A stretch of DNA of 64,000 nucleotides from Oxalobacteraceae bacterium AB_14 (GCA_000381565.1 KB906725.1:873785-937784), one strand, 5' to 3'. Counted from the first letter of the stretch, positions 18,501-26,859 are shown. The notes: generated by a model from the sequence alone, not told the origin. Program-made: numbers and translations.

Positions 18501-19598
18501 ATGTTTTTCCTCAACGCCACCGATCCGGCCACCATCAACGCCACCCGCGCGGCGATGGTCGGCATCGGCTACAAGGCCCAGCGCCTGGGCAACGACTTGC
18601 TGAAGAAATTCGCCAAGAAGCAGACCAAGGCGCCGCCGCCGACCGTGGGCAAGCCGAAGGTGCGCGAGCAGGTGATCCACTTCATCAACAAGAAGATGCC
18701 GGGCGGGCTGCCGAAGAAAACCGCGCGCGCCCTGCTGGACATCGAGGACGACAAGGTCATCCCTATCATCCGCAATCCCAAGGCCACCAATGCCGATACG
18801 GAAGCGGTGTTCTACTTCCCTGGCTGCGGCTCGGAGCGCCTGTTCTCGCAGGTGGGCCTGGCGACGCAGGCGATGCTGTGGGAAGTGGGCGTGCAGACCG
18901 TGCTGCCGCCGGGCTATCTGTGCTGCGGTTATCCGCAGCGCGGCTCGGGCGAGTACGACAAGGCCGAGAAGATGATGACCGACAACCGCGTGCTGTTCCA
19001 CCGCATGGCGAACACGCTCAACTACCTGGACATCAAGACCGTGCTGGTCTCGTGCGGCACCTGCTACGACCAGCTGGCGACCTACGAGTTCGACAAGATC
19101 TTCCCGGGCTGCCGCATCATGGACATCCATGAGTACCTGATGGAAAAGCAGGTCCGGCTGGAAGGTGTGACCGGCACCCGCTATATGTACCACGAGCCTT
19201 GCCACACGCCGATGAAGATGCAGGAAGCGACCAAGACCGTCAACACGCTGATCCAGACGCACGACAACGTCAAGATCGAAAAGAACGACCGCTGCTGCGG
19301 CGATTCGGGCACCTTGATGATCGCCCGTCCCGACATCTCGACGCAGGTGCGCTTCCGCAAGGAAGAGGAAGTCATCAAGGGCGCGGACAAGCTGCGCGCC
19401 GACGGCTTCGAAGGAGAGGTCAAGATCCTGACCAGCTGTCCGGCCTGCCTGGGTGGCGTGTCGCGCTACGGCGAGGATGCGGGCACCACGGCCGACTACA
19501 TCGTGGTCGAGATCGCCAAGCACCTGCTGGGCGAGAACTGGATGGCCGACTACGTCAAGCGCGCCAACGACGGCGGCATCGAACGGGTGCTGGTGTAA
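15591..19598 (+). CDS. Large FAD-linked and 4Fe-4S (CCG-domain) oxidoreductase, 1335 aa
   Basis: This is a multidomain cytosolic or membrane-associated dehydrogenase of the D-lactate/glycolate dehydrogenase superfamily. An N-terminal DUF3683-like region (residues 1-180) is followed by a FAD-binding domain with IIPRGGGTGYTGGAIPLT (about 222). The FAD-oxidase C domain has HMHAGDGNVHTN (about 740) and GEHGIGITKLEF. Two 4Fe-4S motifs follow, CLRCGKCKPVCSTHVP (about 865) and CTICHKCVTPCP (about 928). Two CCG domains end the protein (FPGCGSE near 1075; CCGDSG near 1234). The start MNAPAQIQ is chosen by the family's MNAP-type beginning. The exact 2-hydroxyacid substrate is unknown. It overlaps the HIT gene by one base. 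Confidence 0.88.
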   Translation: MNAPAQIQALLAETPHGPEATRLREIPYNYTSFSDREIVIRLLGEESWSLLDALRGARQTGRSARMLYEVLGDIWAVRRNPYLQDDMLDNPKRRQELIAALHHRLAEVDKRRLTVDDSGDEGARERSANVAKLLRAAGKAVADFGEEFKQVYDLRKRTNKVLGRYTDKHNICFDGMKRISHVTDATDWRVEYPFVVLTPDTEEEMAGLVKGCIELGLTIIPRGGGTGYTGGAIPLTPMSAVINTEKLLNMGAVEMKVLPGLEREYATIYTGAGVITNKVSEAAEKAGFVFAVDPTSAHASCIGGNIAMNAGGKKAVLWGTALDNLASWRMVDPNGDWLEVTRLDHNLSKIHDTPLARFKLEWTHPTARGESKGEPFKTELLEIEGRKFRKEGLGKDVTDKFLSGLPGIQKEGCDGLITSGRWILHKMPKFARTVCLEFFGQARDAIPSIVEIKDYLDGLPAKGEQFSTLRLAGLEHLDERYLRAVGYATKSKRGVLPKMALFGDIVGDDENAVAMAASEVVRIANTRVGEGFVAVSPEARKKFWLDRARTAAIAKHTNAFKINEDVVIPLNRMGEYTDGIERINIELSIKNKLQLADELQQFFAAGNLPIGKSDDADDAVGDAEMLGDRAQQAQALLTQVAARWTFLLAELDKPLSAATAQLAELGLERLLPVFEERLKTQPDATLFDVVQDRTIRVTWKQEIRAQLRQIFNGAAYKLILDEASAIHKRVLRGRVFVALHMHAGDGNVHTNLPVNSDHYEMLQLAHQAVARIMTLARSLNGVISGEHGIGITKLEFLTEEEIGPFRDYKLRVDPEGRFNKGKLLNLPGMDADLSNAYTPSFGLMGHESLIMQQSDIGEIANSVKDCLRCGKCKPVCSTHVPRANLLYSPRDKILATSSLIEAFLYEEQTRRGISIKHWEEFEDVADHCTICHKCVTPCPVNIDFGDVSMNMRNLLRKMDKKSFNPGKSAAMFFLNATDPATINATRAAMVGIGYKAQRLGNDLLKKFAKKQTKAPPPTVGKPKVREQVIHFINKKMPGGLPKKTARALLDIEDDKVIPIIRNPKATNADTEAVFYFPGCGSERLFSQVGLATQAMLWEVGVQTVLPPGYLCCGYPQRGSGEYDKAEKMMTDNRVLFHRMANTLNYLDIKTVLVSCGTCYDQLATYEFDKIFPGCRIMDIHEYLMEKQVRLEGVTGTRYMYHEPCHTPMKMQEATKTVNTLIQTHDNVKIEKNDRCCGDSGTLMIARPDISTQVRFRKEEEVIKGADKLRADGFEGEVKILTSCPACLGGVSRYGEDAGTTADYIVVEIAKHLLGENWMADYVKRANDGGIERVLV

Positions 19599-20035
19599 TG
19601 GCCTGCGACCTGTGCGCCTTGCTGGCGGCGCCGGCCGCCGGCGTGCTGGTCTGGAGCGACCGCCAGCTGTCGGTGGTCGCCGTGGACGAGGCCGAGTATC
19701 CGGGTTTCACGCGCGTGGTGTGGAACGCCCACGTCAAGGAAATGACGGACCTGCCGCCGGCTGAACGCAGCCGCGTGATGGAGGTGGTGTGGGCGGTCGA
19801 GTCCGCACAACGCGCGGTGCTGGCGCCGGAAAAAATCAACCTGGCCAGCTTTGGTAATATGACGCCCCATGTGCACTGGCATGTGATTCCGCGTTATGCG
19901 GACGATGCCCACTTCCCGAATCCGACCTGGGCGCTTGCGCAGCGCGCGTCGGCGCCGGAAGTGCTGGCCGCGCGCCGCGCGCTGCTGCCGGCCCTGCACG
20001 CCGCGATCATCGAACGTTTGAAGGACTCCCTATGA
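19598..20035 (+). CDS. HIT family protein (histidine-triad nucleotide-binding)
   Basis: This 145-aa protein starts MACDLCALL at the TAATG overlap with the preceding oxidoreductase gene. The family catalytic motif is present as HVHWHVIPRY (H-x-H-x-H) near residue 90, preceded by INLASFGNMTPH. HIT proteins hydrolyse nucleoside phosphoramidates or dinucleoside polyphosphates; the substrate here is unknown. It overlaps the DUF971 gene by 4 bp (ATGA). Confidence 0.88.
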   Translation: MACDLCALLAAPAAGVLVWSDRQLSVVAVDEAEYPGFTRVVWNAHVKEMTDLPPAERSRVMEVVWAVESAQRAVLAPEKINLASFGNMTPHVHWHVIPRYADDAHFPNPTWALAQRASAPEVLAARRALLPALHAAIIERLKDSL

Positions 20036-20457
20036 GCAAGCAACCCACCGGCCTGACCGTCCACAACAAGTCCAAAGTGCTGGACATCGAATTTGACGAC
20101 GGGGCCTCGTTCTCGATTCCGTTCGAGCTGCTGCGCGTGTATTCGCCGTCGGCCGAGGTCAAGGGGCACGGGGAAGGGCAGGAGGTGCTCCAGGTGGGCA
20201 AGCGCGAAGTGGGTATCGCGGCGCTGGACCCGGTGGGCAACTACGCGGTGCAGCCGACCTTCACCGACGGCCACAACACGGGCTTGTACACCTGGGATTA
20301 TCTGTACAAGCTGGGCAATGAGAAAGACGCCTTGTGGGCCAACTACATGGACCGGCTGCACGCCTCCGGCTTCGAAGGCGACAGCGGCCGCGAGACCGGC
20401 GTCACGCTGACCGGACCCGGCGCTCAAAACCACAAGGGCTGCGGCCACAAGCACTAA
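20032..20457 (+). CDS. DUF971 (gamma-butyrobetaine hydroxylase-like N-terminal) domain protein
   Basis: This 141-aa protein is a single DUF971 domain: LTVHNKSKVLDIEFDDG, IPFELLRVYSPSAEVKGHG, VGIAALDPVGNYAVQPTFTDGHNTGLYTWDYLY. In several bacteria such proteins are linked to Fe-S or iron handling. The translational coupling to the HIT gene and the Fe-S oxidoreductase is compatible with that, but not proof. The tail ends GCGHKH, a possible metal ligand. Confidence 0.87.
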   Translation: MSKQPTGLTVHNKSKVLDIEFDDGASFSIPFELLRVYSPSAEVKGHGEGQEVLQVGKREVGIAALDPVGNYAVQPTFTDGHNTGLYTWDYLYKLGNEKDALWANYMDRLHASGFEGDSGRETGVTLTGPGAQNHKGCGHKH

Positions 20458-20588
20458 TGCTCACTATGTGATGTCGTCACCATGCGCGAAGACGAAGATG
20501 GCGCGTAGCTGAGGCTAAATCAATCGCATTTCATCAAGCTGTCACAGCGCCGTGGGATAGTTGGCGGTTTCGCTTGATGGGAGTTGGC

Positions 20589-21887
20589 ATGAAGGATGTT
20601 TGCAAGGTGTTGATGCTGGCCGTGGCCATGTTCGCCGCGCCGTTGGGCGCGCAAGAGTATTTCGGCGATGCGCGGCCCGATGCGCCGGAACTGGCGGCGC
20701 GCGGCCCGTTGCCGGTCGGCGTGCGCACGCTGACGGCCGAGCATGCGGACCAGCTCGACATCCTGCATTACAGTGAAGCCACGCCCGACCCGCGCTACAG
20801 CCGCAAGCTGACGCTGGAAGTCTGGTACCCGGCCCAACTCCAGCCCGGCCAAAAAGAACATACGGTTTATACCGATGTACTCGGCTCCGGGGCTAACGAT
20901 CCGGCCCGCCCCAACACCCCGTTCACCTTCAACGGCCGCGCCGCGCGCGATGCGGCGCCGCAGGCCCCGGCCGCCACGGCGCCGGCCGGCGGCTATCCGC
21001 TGGTGATGGTCTCGCACGGCTATCCCGGCTCGCGCCTGCAAATGAGCTACCTGACCGAGAACCTCGCCTCCAAGGGCTATATCGTGGTGGCGATCGACCA
21101 TCCCGAATCGACCCGCGCCGACAAGGCCGGTTTCGCCAGCACCTTGCTCAACCGCGCGCAGGACGATCTGTTCGTGCTGCAAACCGTGGCCGCCTGGGGC
21201 AAGCCGGGCAGCGGGCATTTCCTGTCCGGCCTGGTCGACACCGACAACACTGCGCTGGTCGGCTATTCGATGGGCGGCTACGGCGCGCTCAACACCGTCG
21301 GCGCCGGCGTCAGCCCGGTGGCGGTGGCCTATGTCCCGGGCGGCAAGCTGGCCGTCAACCAGCGGGGCAACGCGCAATACGAGGCGCGGCGCGACCCGCG
21401 CATCAAGGCGGTGGTGGCGTTCGCGCCGTGGGGCGGCGCGCACCGGGTGTGGGAGCCGGCCGGCCTGGCCGGCGTGCGCACGCCGACCCTGTTCGTCAGC
21501 GGCGACCAGGACGACGTGGCCGGCTACCAGGACGGCGTGCTGCGCTTGTTCCAGGGCGCCATCCACGCCGAGCGCTATCTGCTGACCTACGTCGGCGGCC
21601 GCCACAATTCCGCGCCGAATCCGCCGTCGCCGGCCATGTTGAGCAACTTCGACGACTTCATGTCCTACTCCGAGCCGGTCTGGGACAGCCGCCGCATCAA
21701 CAACATCAACCAGCATTTCGTCACCGCCTTCCTCGGCATCCACCTCAAGCAGCAGCCGCTGCAGCCGTATCTGGAGCTGCCGCCGCTGGGCGCGGACGGC
21801 ACCATCAAGCCCGATCCGGCGCCGTGGAAGGGTTTTCGCCCGCGCACCGCGCTGGGACTGGAGTGGCGCCACCTGAATGCGCAGTAG
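20589..21887 (+). CDS. Secreted alpha/beta hydrolase (dienelactone hydrolase/PAF-acetylhydrolase-like)
   Basis: The 432-aa protein begins with a Sec signal peptide (MKDVCKVLMLAVAMFAAPLGAQ). GGGAG-type spacing (GGGAG at 20579-20583) supports ATG 20589 over earlier in-frame starts. The fold signature includes YPLVMVSHGYPGSRLQM, the nucleophile elbow GYSMGGYG (about residue 222), a candidate acid in SGDQDDVAG and a late histidine in VGGRHNSAP. Substrate is unknown; it is likely periplasmic. It stands alone between DUF971 and ubiE. Confidence 0.78.
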   Translation: MKDVCKVLMLAVAMFAAPLGAQEYFGDARPDAPELAARGPLPVGVRTLTAEHADQLDILHYSEATPDPRYSRKLTLEVWYPAQLQPGQKEHTVYTDVLGSGANDPARPNTPFTFNGRAARDAAPQAPAATAPAGGYPLVMVSHGYPGSRLQMSYLTENLASKGYIVVAIDHPESTRADKAGFASTLLNRAQDDLFVLQTVAAWGKPGSGHFLSGLVDTDNTALVGYSMGGYGALNTVGAGVSPVAVAYVPGGKLAVNQRGNAQYEARRDPRIKAVVAFAPWGGAHRVWEPAGLAGVRTPTLFVSGDQDDVAGYQDGVLRLFQGAIHAERYLLTYVGGRHNSAPNPPSPAMLSNFDDFMSYSEPVWDSRRINNINQHFVTAFLGIHLKQQPLQPYLELPPLGADGTIKPDPAPWKGFRPRTALGLEWRHLNAQ

Positions 21888-21894
21888 GCTCTTG

Positions 21895-21900
21895 TATAAT
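21895..21900 (+). promoter_or_regulatory. Consensus -10 box upstream of ubiE
   Basis: A perfect TATAAT lies 28 bp before the ubiE ATG, just after the preceding hydrolase stop. The expected -35 position has only a weak match (CCTGAA), so the promoter is tentative. Confidence 0.4.
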
Positions 21901-21927
21901 GCAGGCAAACTAACAGGCCCGCCCAAC

Positions 21928-22662
21928 ATGACCAACACCACTCACTTCGGTTACAAAACCGTCGCGGAAGACGACAAAGTCCGCGAAGTCGCCAAGGTTT
22001 TCCATTCTGTCGCCGCCAAGTACGACATCATGAACGACGTCATGTCGGCCGGCCTGCACCGCCTGTGGAAGACCTTCACCATCGCCAACGCCGCCGTGCG
22101 CCCCGGTTTCAAGTGCCTGGACATCGCCGGCGGCACCGGCGACCTGGCCAAGGTCTTCGCCAGGCAGGCCGGCCCGACCGGCGAGGTCTGGCTCACCGAC
22201 ATCAACGAGTCGATGCTGCGCGTCGGCCGCGACCGCCTCTTGAATCGCGGCCTGTTGACCCCCACATTGCTCTGTGACGCAGAAAAACTGCCGTTCCCGG
22301 ACAATTACTTCGACCGCGTCAGCGTCGCCTTCGGCCTGCGCAACATGACCCACAAGGACCAGGCGCTGGCGGAAATGCGCCGCGTGCTCAAGCCGGGCGG
22401 CAAGCTGCTGGTGCTGGAGTTCTCGAAAGTGGCCGAGCCGCTGCAGAAGCCTTACGATTTCTATTCGTTCAAGATCCTGCCGTGGATGGGCCAGAAGATC
22501 GCCAACGACGCCGAAAGCTACCGCTACCTGGCCGAGTCGATCCGCATGCACCCGGACCAGGAAACGCTGAAGACCATGATGGAAGAGGCGGGCCTGGAAC
22601 GCGTAACGTATTACAACCTGACGGCAGGTGTGGCCGCTTTACACACCGGTATCAAACTGTAG
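21928..22662 (+). CDS. ubiE: Demethylmenaquinone/2-polyprenyl-6-methoxy-1,4-benzoquinol methyltransferase
   Basis: UbiE is the SAM-dependent C-methyltransferase of ubiquinone (and menaquinone) synthesis. The 244-aa protein has SAM motif I LDIAGGTGDLAKVF (about residue 68), the UbiE signatures YDIMNDVMSAGLHRLWK and RVSVAFGLRNMTHKDQAL, and the C-terminal NLTAGVAALHTGIKL. The start at 21928 is fixed by family alignment. It is followed by a Tim44-like gene and then ubiJ-ubiB. Confidence 0.95.
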   Translation: MTNTTHFGYKTVAEDDKVREVAKVFHSVAAKYDIMNDVMSAGLHRLWKTFTIANAAVRPGFKCLDIAGGTGDLAKVFARQAGPTGEVWLTDINESMLRVGRDRLLNRGLLTPTLLCDAEKLPFPDNYFDRVSVAFGLRNMTHKDQALAEMRRVLKPGGKLLVLEFSKVAEPLQKPYDFYSFKILPWMGQKIANDAESYRYLAESIRMHPDQETLKTMMEEAGLERVTYYNLTAGVAALHTGIKL

Positions 22663-22675
22663 TCATAGGAGTAGC

Positions 22676-23593
22676 ATGAACATCAAGAAAATCCTGATCG
22701 GCGCCGTCTTGGCCGCTTCCGCATTGGCTATGCTGGGCGAGGCGCTGGCCCGTCCGATGGGCGGCGGTCGTTCGATCGGACGTCAATCGCAAAGCGTCAA
22801 GCGCATGCCGCCGGCCGCCGCGCCGGCGCCGACCGCGCCGCGCCAGGCCGCACCTGCGCCGACCGCTGCGCCGGCCGCGATCCCGCCGAAGCCGGCCAGC
22901 CCATGGAAGGGCATCCTGGGCGGCGCGCTGCTGGGCCTGGGCATCGGCGCACTGTTCTCGCACTTTGGCCTGGGTGGCGCCATGGGCGGCATGTTCGGCT
23001 CGCTGATCATGCTGGCCCTGCTGGCCGGCGTGGTGTTCTTTGTCATACGCCTGATCCGCGGCCGTTCGCAGCCTGCCCCGGCCGCCTTTGGCGGCAACAA
23101 CGGCGGCAACAATGTGTACGCGATGCCGCCGTCCAGCGGCACGCCGGAGATCGGTTCGCGCCTGCAGCCTGTGCCAATGCAGCAGGCCGCCGCGCCGGTC
23201 GCCCACACGCCGTGGGGCGTGCCGGCCGACTTCGACGCGCCAGCCTTCCTGCGCGTGGCCAAGAGCAATTTCATCCGCCTGCAAGCGGCCTGGGACAAGG
23301 GCGATTCGGCCGATATCCGCGAATTCACCACCCCCGAGGTGTTTGCCGAGCTGAAGATGCAGATCAGCGAGCGCGGCGCGCAGAAGGACTATACCGACGT
23401 CGTCACCATCGACGCCGAGCTGCTGGGCATCGAAACCAGCGACAGCGATTACCTCGCCAGTGTCAAGTTCACCGGCACCATCAAGCCCGCGCCGGATGCG
23501 CTGGCTGAGCCGTTCAACGAGGTGTGGAACCTGTCCAAGCCGGTTTCCGGCGCGTCTGGCTGGCTGCTCGCTGGTATTCAACAGCTCGCGTAA
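22676..23593 (+). CDS. Tim44-like domain membrane protein
   Basis: This 305-aa protein has a signal peptide (MNIKKILIGAVLAASALAMLGEALA) and a low-complexity Pro/Ala segment (residues 40-78). A membrane hairpin follows (ILGGALLGLGIGALF and GSLIMLALLAGVVFFVIRLI). The C-terminal Tim44 domain (about residues 195-305) has the pattern FLRVAKSNFIRLQAAWDKGD. GAGTAGC precedes the ATG. Bacterial relatives are envelope proteins of unknown function. It is inserted in the ubi cluster, 13 bp after ubiE. Confidence 0.83.
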   Translation: MNIKKILIGAVLAASALAMLGEALARPMGGGRSIGRQSQSVKRMPPAAAPAPTAPRQAAPAPTAAPAAIPPKPASPWKGILGGALLGLGIGALFSHFGLGGAMGGMFGSLIMLALLAGVVFFVIRLIRGRSQPAPAAFGGNNGGNNVYAMPPSSGTPEIGSRLQPVPMQQAAAPVAHTPWGVPADFDAPAFLRVAKSNFIRLQAAWDKGDSADIREFTTPEVFAELKMQISERGAQKDYTDVVTIDAELLGIETSDSDYLASVKFTGTIKPAPDALAEPFNEVWNLSKPVSGASGWLLAGIQQLA

Positions 23594-23628
23594 TTGCCGA
23601 CAATTCCCGGCAAGCTGGTAAGATCAAG

Positions 23629-23657
23629 ACCGCCCGTATTTCCGGGCGGTTTTGTTT
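23629..23657 (+). terminator. Rho-independent terminator after the Tim44-like gene
   Basis: An 8-bp stem (ACCGCCCG / CGGGCGGT) with a short TATTTC loop is followed by TTTTGTTTT. It separates the ubiE-Tim44 unit from ubiJ-ubiB. Confidence 0.82.
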
Positions 23658-23684
23658 TGCGGTTTTTGTTTTCACGGTAGACGA

Positions 23685-24287
23685 ATGACACCACCGAATT
23701 TCTCCGCTGCGGCGCCGGCCAGCGCCGCCATCAATCACTTGCTGGCGCAGGAGCCGTGGGCGCGCAAGGAATTGCAGCGCCACGCCGGCAAGATCGCCGC
23801 CATCGACACCGGCGCCGTCGTGCTGCGCCTGCGCGTGACGGCCGACGGCATGCTGGAGGCGGCGCCGCCGGAAGCGCCGGCCCGCGTCACCATCCGCGTC
23901 AAGCTGTCCGACCTGCCGCTGATCGCGCAGAACCGCGAGCGCGCGTTCTCCTACGTGCAGATCGAGGGCGACGCCGAGTTCGCCAACGCCATCTCCAACC
24001 TCGGCAAGTCGCTGCGCTGGGAAGCCGAGCACGACCTGGAAAAAGTGGTGGGCCCGATCGCCGCCGTGCGCATGGTCTCCGGCGCCCGGTCGGTATTTGA
24101 AGCGATCAGGAACGGCCACCAGAAGCTGGCCGAGAACGTCGCCGAATTCCTGCTCGATGAAAAACCTGTGCTGCTCCGCCCGCAAACGGTGGAAGCCTTC
24201 TCGGCCGACGTGGTGCGCCTGCGCGACGACGTCGAACGCGCCGCCAAGCGCCTGGCCAAACTGGAACAGAAACTGGACCTCAAATGA
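23685..24287 (+). CDS. ubiJ: UbiJ-like SCP2-domain ubiquinone accessory factor
   Basis: UbiJ is a lipid-binding accessory protein of the soluble ubiquinone-synthesis complex. The 200-aa protein has an N-terminal SCP2-like domain (INHLLAQEPWARKELQRHAGK; VQIEGDAEFANAISNLGKSLRWEAEHDLEKVVG) and a C-terminal coiled coil (FSADVVRLRDDVERAAKRLAKLEQKL), as in the family. The start at 23685 avoids the terminator read-through. It overlaps ubiB by 4 bp, as in ubiE-ubiJ-ubiB operons. Confidence 0.88.
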   Translation: MTPPNFSAAAPASAAINHLLAQEPWARKELQRHAGKIAAIDTGAVVLRLRVTADGMLEAAPPEAPARVTIRVKLSDLPLIAQNRERAFSYVQIEGDAEFANAISNLGKSLRWEAEHDLEKVVGPIAAVRMVSGARSVFEAIRNGHQKLAENVAEFLLDEKPVLLRPQTVEAFSADVVRLRDDVERAAKRLAKLEQKLDLK

Positions 24288-25852
24288 TGTTGAAATTTTT
24301 ACGCCTGCTGAAGATTCTGCGGGTATCGGTGCAATACGGCCTCGACGAAATCGCCATCTCCGGCCTGAAAAAACCGCGCATCGCCAAGCTGATCGACACC
24401 GTGTTCTTCTGGCGCGACCTGTCGGCGCCGCGCGGCGTGCGCCTGCGCATGGCGCTGGAGGACCTGGGCCCGATCTTCGTCAAGTTCGGCCAGGTGCTGT
24501 CGACCCGGCGCGACCTGATCCCGGCCGACCTGGTCGAGGAACTGTCGCACCTGCAGGACCGCGTGCCGCCGTTCGATTCCGACCTGGCCATCGCGCAGAT
24601 CCGCAAGTCGCTGGGCGCCCATCCCGACCAGCTGTTCGCCAGCTTCGAGCGCACGCCGGTGGCGTCGGCCTCGATCGCGCAGGTGCACTTCGCCACGCTC
24701 AAGGACGGCAAGCAGGTGGCGGTCAAGGTGCTGCGTCCGGGCATGAAGAAGTCCATCGACGAGGACGTCGCGCTGATGCACATCGCCGCCGAATGGATAG
24801 GCCGCATCTGGGCCGACAGCAAGCGCCTCAAGCCGAGGGAAGTGGTCGCCGAGTTCGACAAATACCTGCACGACGAGCTGGACCTGATGCGCGAGGCGGC
24901 CAACGCCAGCCAGCTGCGCCGCAACTTCGCCGATTCCAAGCTGCTGCTGGTGCCGGAGATGCACTGGGACTACTGCTCCAACAGCGTGATCGTGATGGAG
25001 CGCATGCACGGCATTCCGGTGTCGCAGATCGACCGCCTGGAAGCGGCCGGCGTCGACCTGAAAAAACTATCCAGCGACGGCGTCGAGATCTTCTTCACGC
25101 AGGTGTTCCGCGACGGCTTCTTCCACGCCGACATGCATCCGGGGAATATCCTGGTATCGATCGACCCGGCCACCTTCGGCCGCTACATCGCGCTCGACTT
25201 CGGCATCGTCGGCACCCTGAACGACTTCGACAAGGATTACCTGTCGCAGAACTTCCTGGCCTTCTTCCGCCGCGACTACAAGCGCGTGGCCGAGGCCCAC
25301 ATCGAGTCCGGCTGGGCGCCCAAGGAAACCCGGGTCGACGAGCTGGAGTCCGCCGTGCGCGCCTGCTGCGAGCCTATCTTCGACCGCCCGCTGAAGGACA
25401 TCTCCTTCGGCCAGATCCTGCTGCGCCTGTTCCAGACCTCGCGCCGCTTCAACGTCGAAGTGCAGCCGCAGCTGGTGCTGCTGCAAAAGACGCTGCTCAA
25501 CATCGAAGGCCTGGGCCGCCAGCTCGACCCCGACCTGGACTTGTGGAAGACCGCCAAGCCCTACCTGGAAAACTGGATGGCCGAGCAGGTCGGCTGGCAG
25601 GGCATGTGGCAGCGCCTGAAGGCGGAAGCGCCGCGCTACACCCACATCCTGCCGCAACTGCCGCGCCTGTTGCACCGCGCGCTGGAGCAGGGCGGCGAGA
25701 AGCCGTCCGATAACACCGAACTGATCAAGGTGCTGATCCACGAACAGCAGCGCACCAACCGCTTGCTGAGCCTGGTGATCTACTTCGCCGGCGCGTTCGG
25801 CATCGGCGTCGCCGGCTACCAGCTGTATCTGCGCTGGCATCACTTGCTCTGA
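24284..25852 (+). CDS. ubiB: Ubiquinone biosynthesis regulatory protein kinase-like UbiB
   Basis: UbiB is an ABC1/ADCK atypical kinase-like ATPase required for ubiquinone synthesis at the inner membrane. The 522-aa protein has the KxGQ-type motif FVKFGQVLSTRRDL (about residue 65) and the nucleotide-loop region VASASIAQVHFATL. The catalytic-loop DxxxxN (HADMHPGNILVS, about residue 285) and the metal aspartate in ALDFGIVG follow. The C-terminus has a hydrophobic segment (LLSLVIYFAGAFGIGVAGYQLYL cut across two turns). It is coupled to ubiJ. Confidence 0.94.
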   Translation: MMLKFLRLLKILRVSVQYGLDEIAISGLKKPRIAKLIDTVFFWRDLSAPRGVRLRMALEDLGPIFVKFGQVLSTRRDLIPADLVEELSHLQDRVPPFDSDLAIAQIRKSLGAHPDQLFASFERTPVASASIAQVHFATLKDGKQVAVKVLRPGMKKSIDEDVALMHIAAEWIGRIWADSKRLKPREVVAEFDKYLHDELDLMREAANASQLRRNFADSKLLLVPEMHWDYCSNSVIVMERMHGIPVSQIDRLEAAGVDLKKLSSDGVEIFFTQVFRDGFFHADMHPGNILVSIDPATFGRYIALDFGIVGTLNDFDKDYLSQNFLAFFRRDYKRVAEAHIESGWAPKETRVDELESAVRACCEPIFDRPLKDISFGQILLRLFQTSRRFNVEVQPQLVLLQKTLLNIEGLGRQLDPDLDLWKTAKPYLENWMAEQVGWQGMWQRLKAEAPRYTHILPQLPRLLHRALEQGGEKPSDNTELIKVLIHEQQRTNRLLSLVIYFAGAFGIGVAGYQLYLRWHHLL

Positions 25853-25854
25853 CC

Positions 25855-26451
25855 ATGGTGGACTTCGCACAGCGCGATCCCATGTCGCCGGCGTTCTGGG
25901 ACGAGCGCTTCGAGCGCCGGTTCACGCCCTGGGACCGGGGCGGCGTGCCGCAGGCGCTGCGCGACTTCGCCGCCGCCAGCGCGCCGCTGACGACCTTGAT
26001 ACCGGGCTGCGGCTCGGCCTACGAGCTGGCCTTCCTGGCCGACGCCGGCTGGGACGCGGTGGCCATCGATTTCTCGCCGGCCGCGGTGGCGGCGGGCAAG
26101 GCGGCGGTCGGACCGCACGCGGCGCGCGTGGTCGAGGCGGATTTCTTCGCCTGGCAGCCGCCGCGCCCCTTGCAGCTGATCTACGAGCGCGCCTTCCTGT
26201 GCGCCTTGCCGCGCGCGATGCGGCCGCAGGTGGCGGCGCGCTGGGCGGCCCTGCTGGCGCCGGGCGCGCTGCTGGCCGGCTACTTCTTCTTCGACGACGC
26301 CCCTAAGGGCCCGCCGTTCGGCATCACCCGCGCCGAGCTGCAAGCCTTGCTGGAAGCCGACTTCGAGTGCATCGCCGACGACGCCGTCGGCGATTCCATC
26401 CCCGTGTTCGAGGGCAAGGAACGCTGGATGGCCTGGCGCCGCCGCCCGTGA
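25855..26451 (+). CDS. Thiopurine S-methyltransferase-type SAM methyltransferase
   Basis: The 198-aa protein has the TPMT signature. FWDERFERRFTPWDRGGVPQAL at the N-terminus is followed by the SAM motif TLIPGCGSAYELAFLA (about residue 45) and the acidic post-I motif VAIDFSPAAV. FIYERAFLCALPRAMR-like residues come next, and PPFGITRAEL closes the core. Bacterial TPMTs can methylate selenium or tellurium compounds; the substrate here is unknown. It starts 2 bp after ubiB. Confidence 0.83.
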   Translation: MVDFAQRDPMSPAFWDERFERRFTPWDRGGVPQALRDFAAASAPLTTLIPGCGSAYELAFLADAGWDAVAIDFSPAAVAAGKAAVGPHAARVVEADFFAWQPPRPLQLIYERAFLCALPRAMRPQVAARWAALLAPGALLAGYFFFDDAPKGPPFGITRAELQALLEADFECIADDAVGDSIPVFEGKERWMAWRRRP

Positions 26452-26524
26452 CCAGAGGAAACAGGCAGGCGGCCGGCAAAAAGCTTTATAATTCAGGGTT
26501 TTGATGATTTTTGCGGAGTAATAG

Positions 26525-26812
26525 ATGCCGATCTACGCTTACCGCTGCGAGGCTTGTGGTTTTGCCAAGGATGTCTTGCAGAAGATTTCCGACCCGCAGC
26601 TGACTGTTTGCCTGTCGTGTGGCAAAGAAACGTTTAAGAAGCAATTGACCGCTGCCGGCTTCCAGTTGAAGGGTTCCGGCTGGTATGTGACCGATTTCCG
26701 TGGCGGCACGCCGCCGGCGACCGGCACCGCGACCGGACCGGCTGCGCCTGCTCCGAGCGAGACGCCGGCGGCCACGCCTGCCGCGCCCGCCTCCGGCACG
26801 AAGCCGGACTGA
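26525..26812 (+). CDS. FmdB family zinc-ribbon regulatory protein
   Basis: This 95-aa protein starts MPIYAYRCEACGFAKDVLQKISD and has the second cysteine pair CLSCG at about residue 36, giving the four-Cys zinc ribbon of FmdB proteins. The C-terminal third is a Pro/Ala/Thr-rich tail, probably disordered. A TATAAT lies at 26487-26492 and GGAG precedes the ATG by 6 nt. It lies upstream of the DUF502-aspS-nudB cluster, an order common in betaproteobacteria. Confidence 0.85.
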   Translation: MPIYAYRCEACGFAKDVLQKISDPQLTVCLSCGKETFKKQLTAAGFQLKGSGWYVTDFRGGTPPATGTATGPAAPAPSETPAATPAAPASGTKPD

Positions 26813-26859
26813 GCACGGACCGCAGCACCCCGCAGCACCACCCACTCTAAGAGTAATCG

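Noticed and set aside
15657..19523. 1288-codon open frame antisense to the large oxidoreductase gene
   Set aside because: It is a shadow of high third-position GC. The translation is low-complexity (rich in R, H, Q, V, D) with no recognisable domain, while the plus-strand frame has clear Fe-S and FAD motifs.
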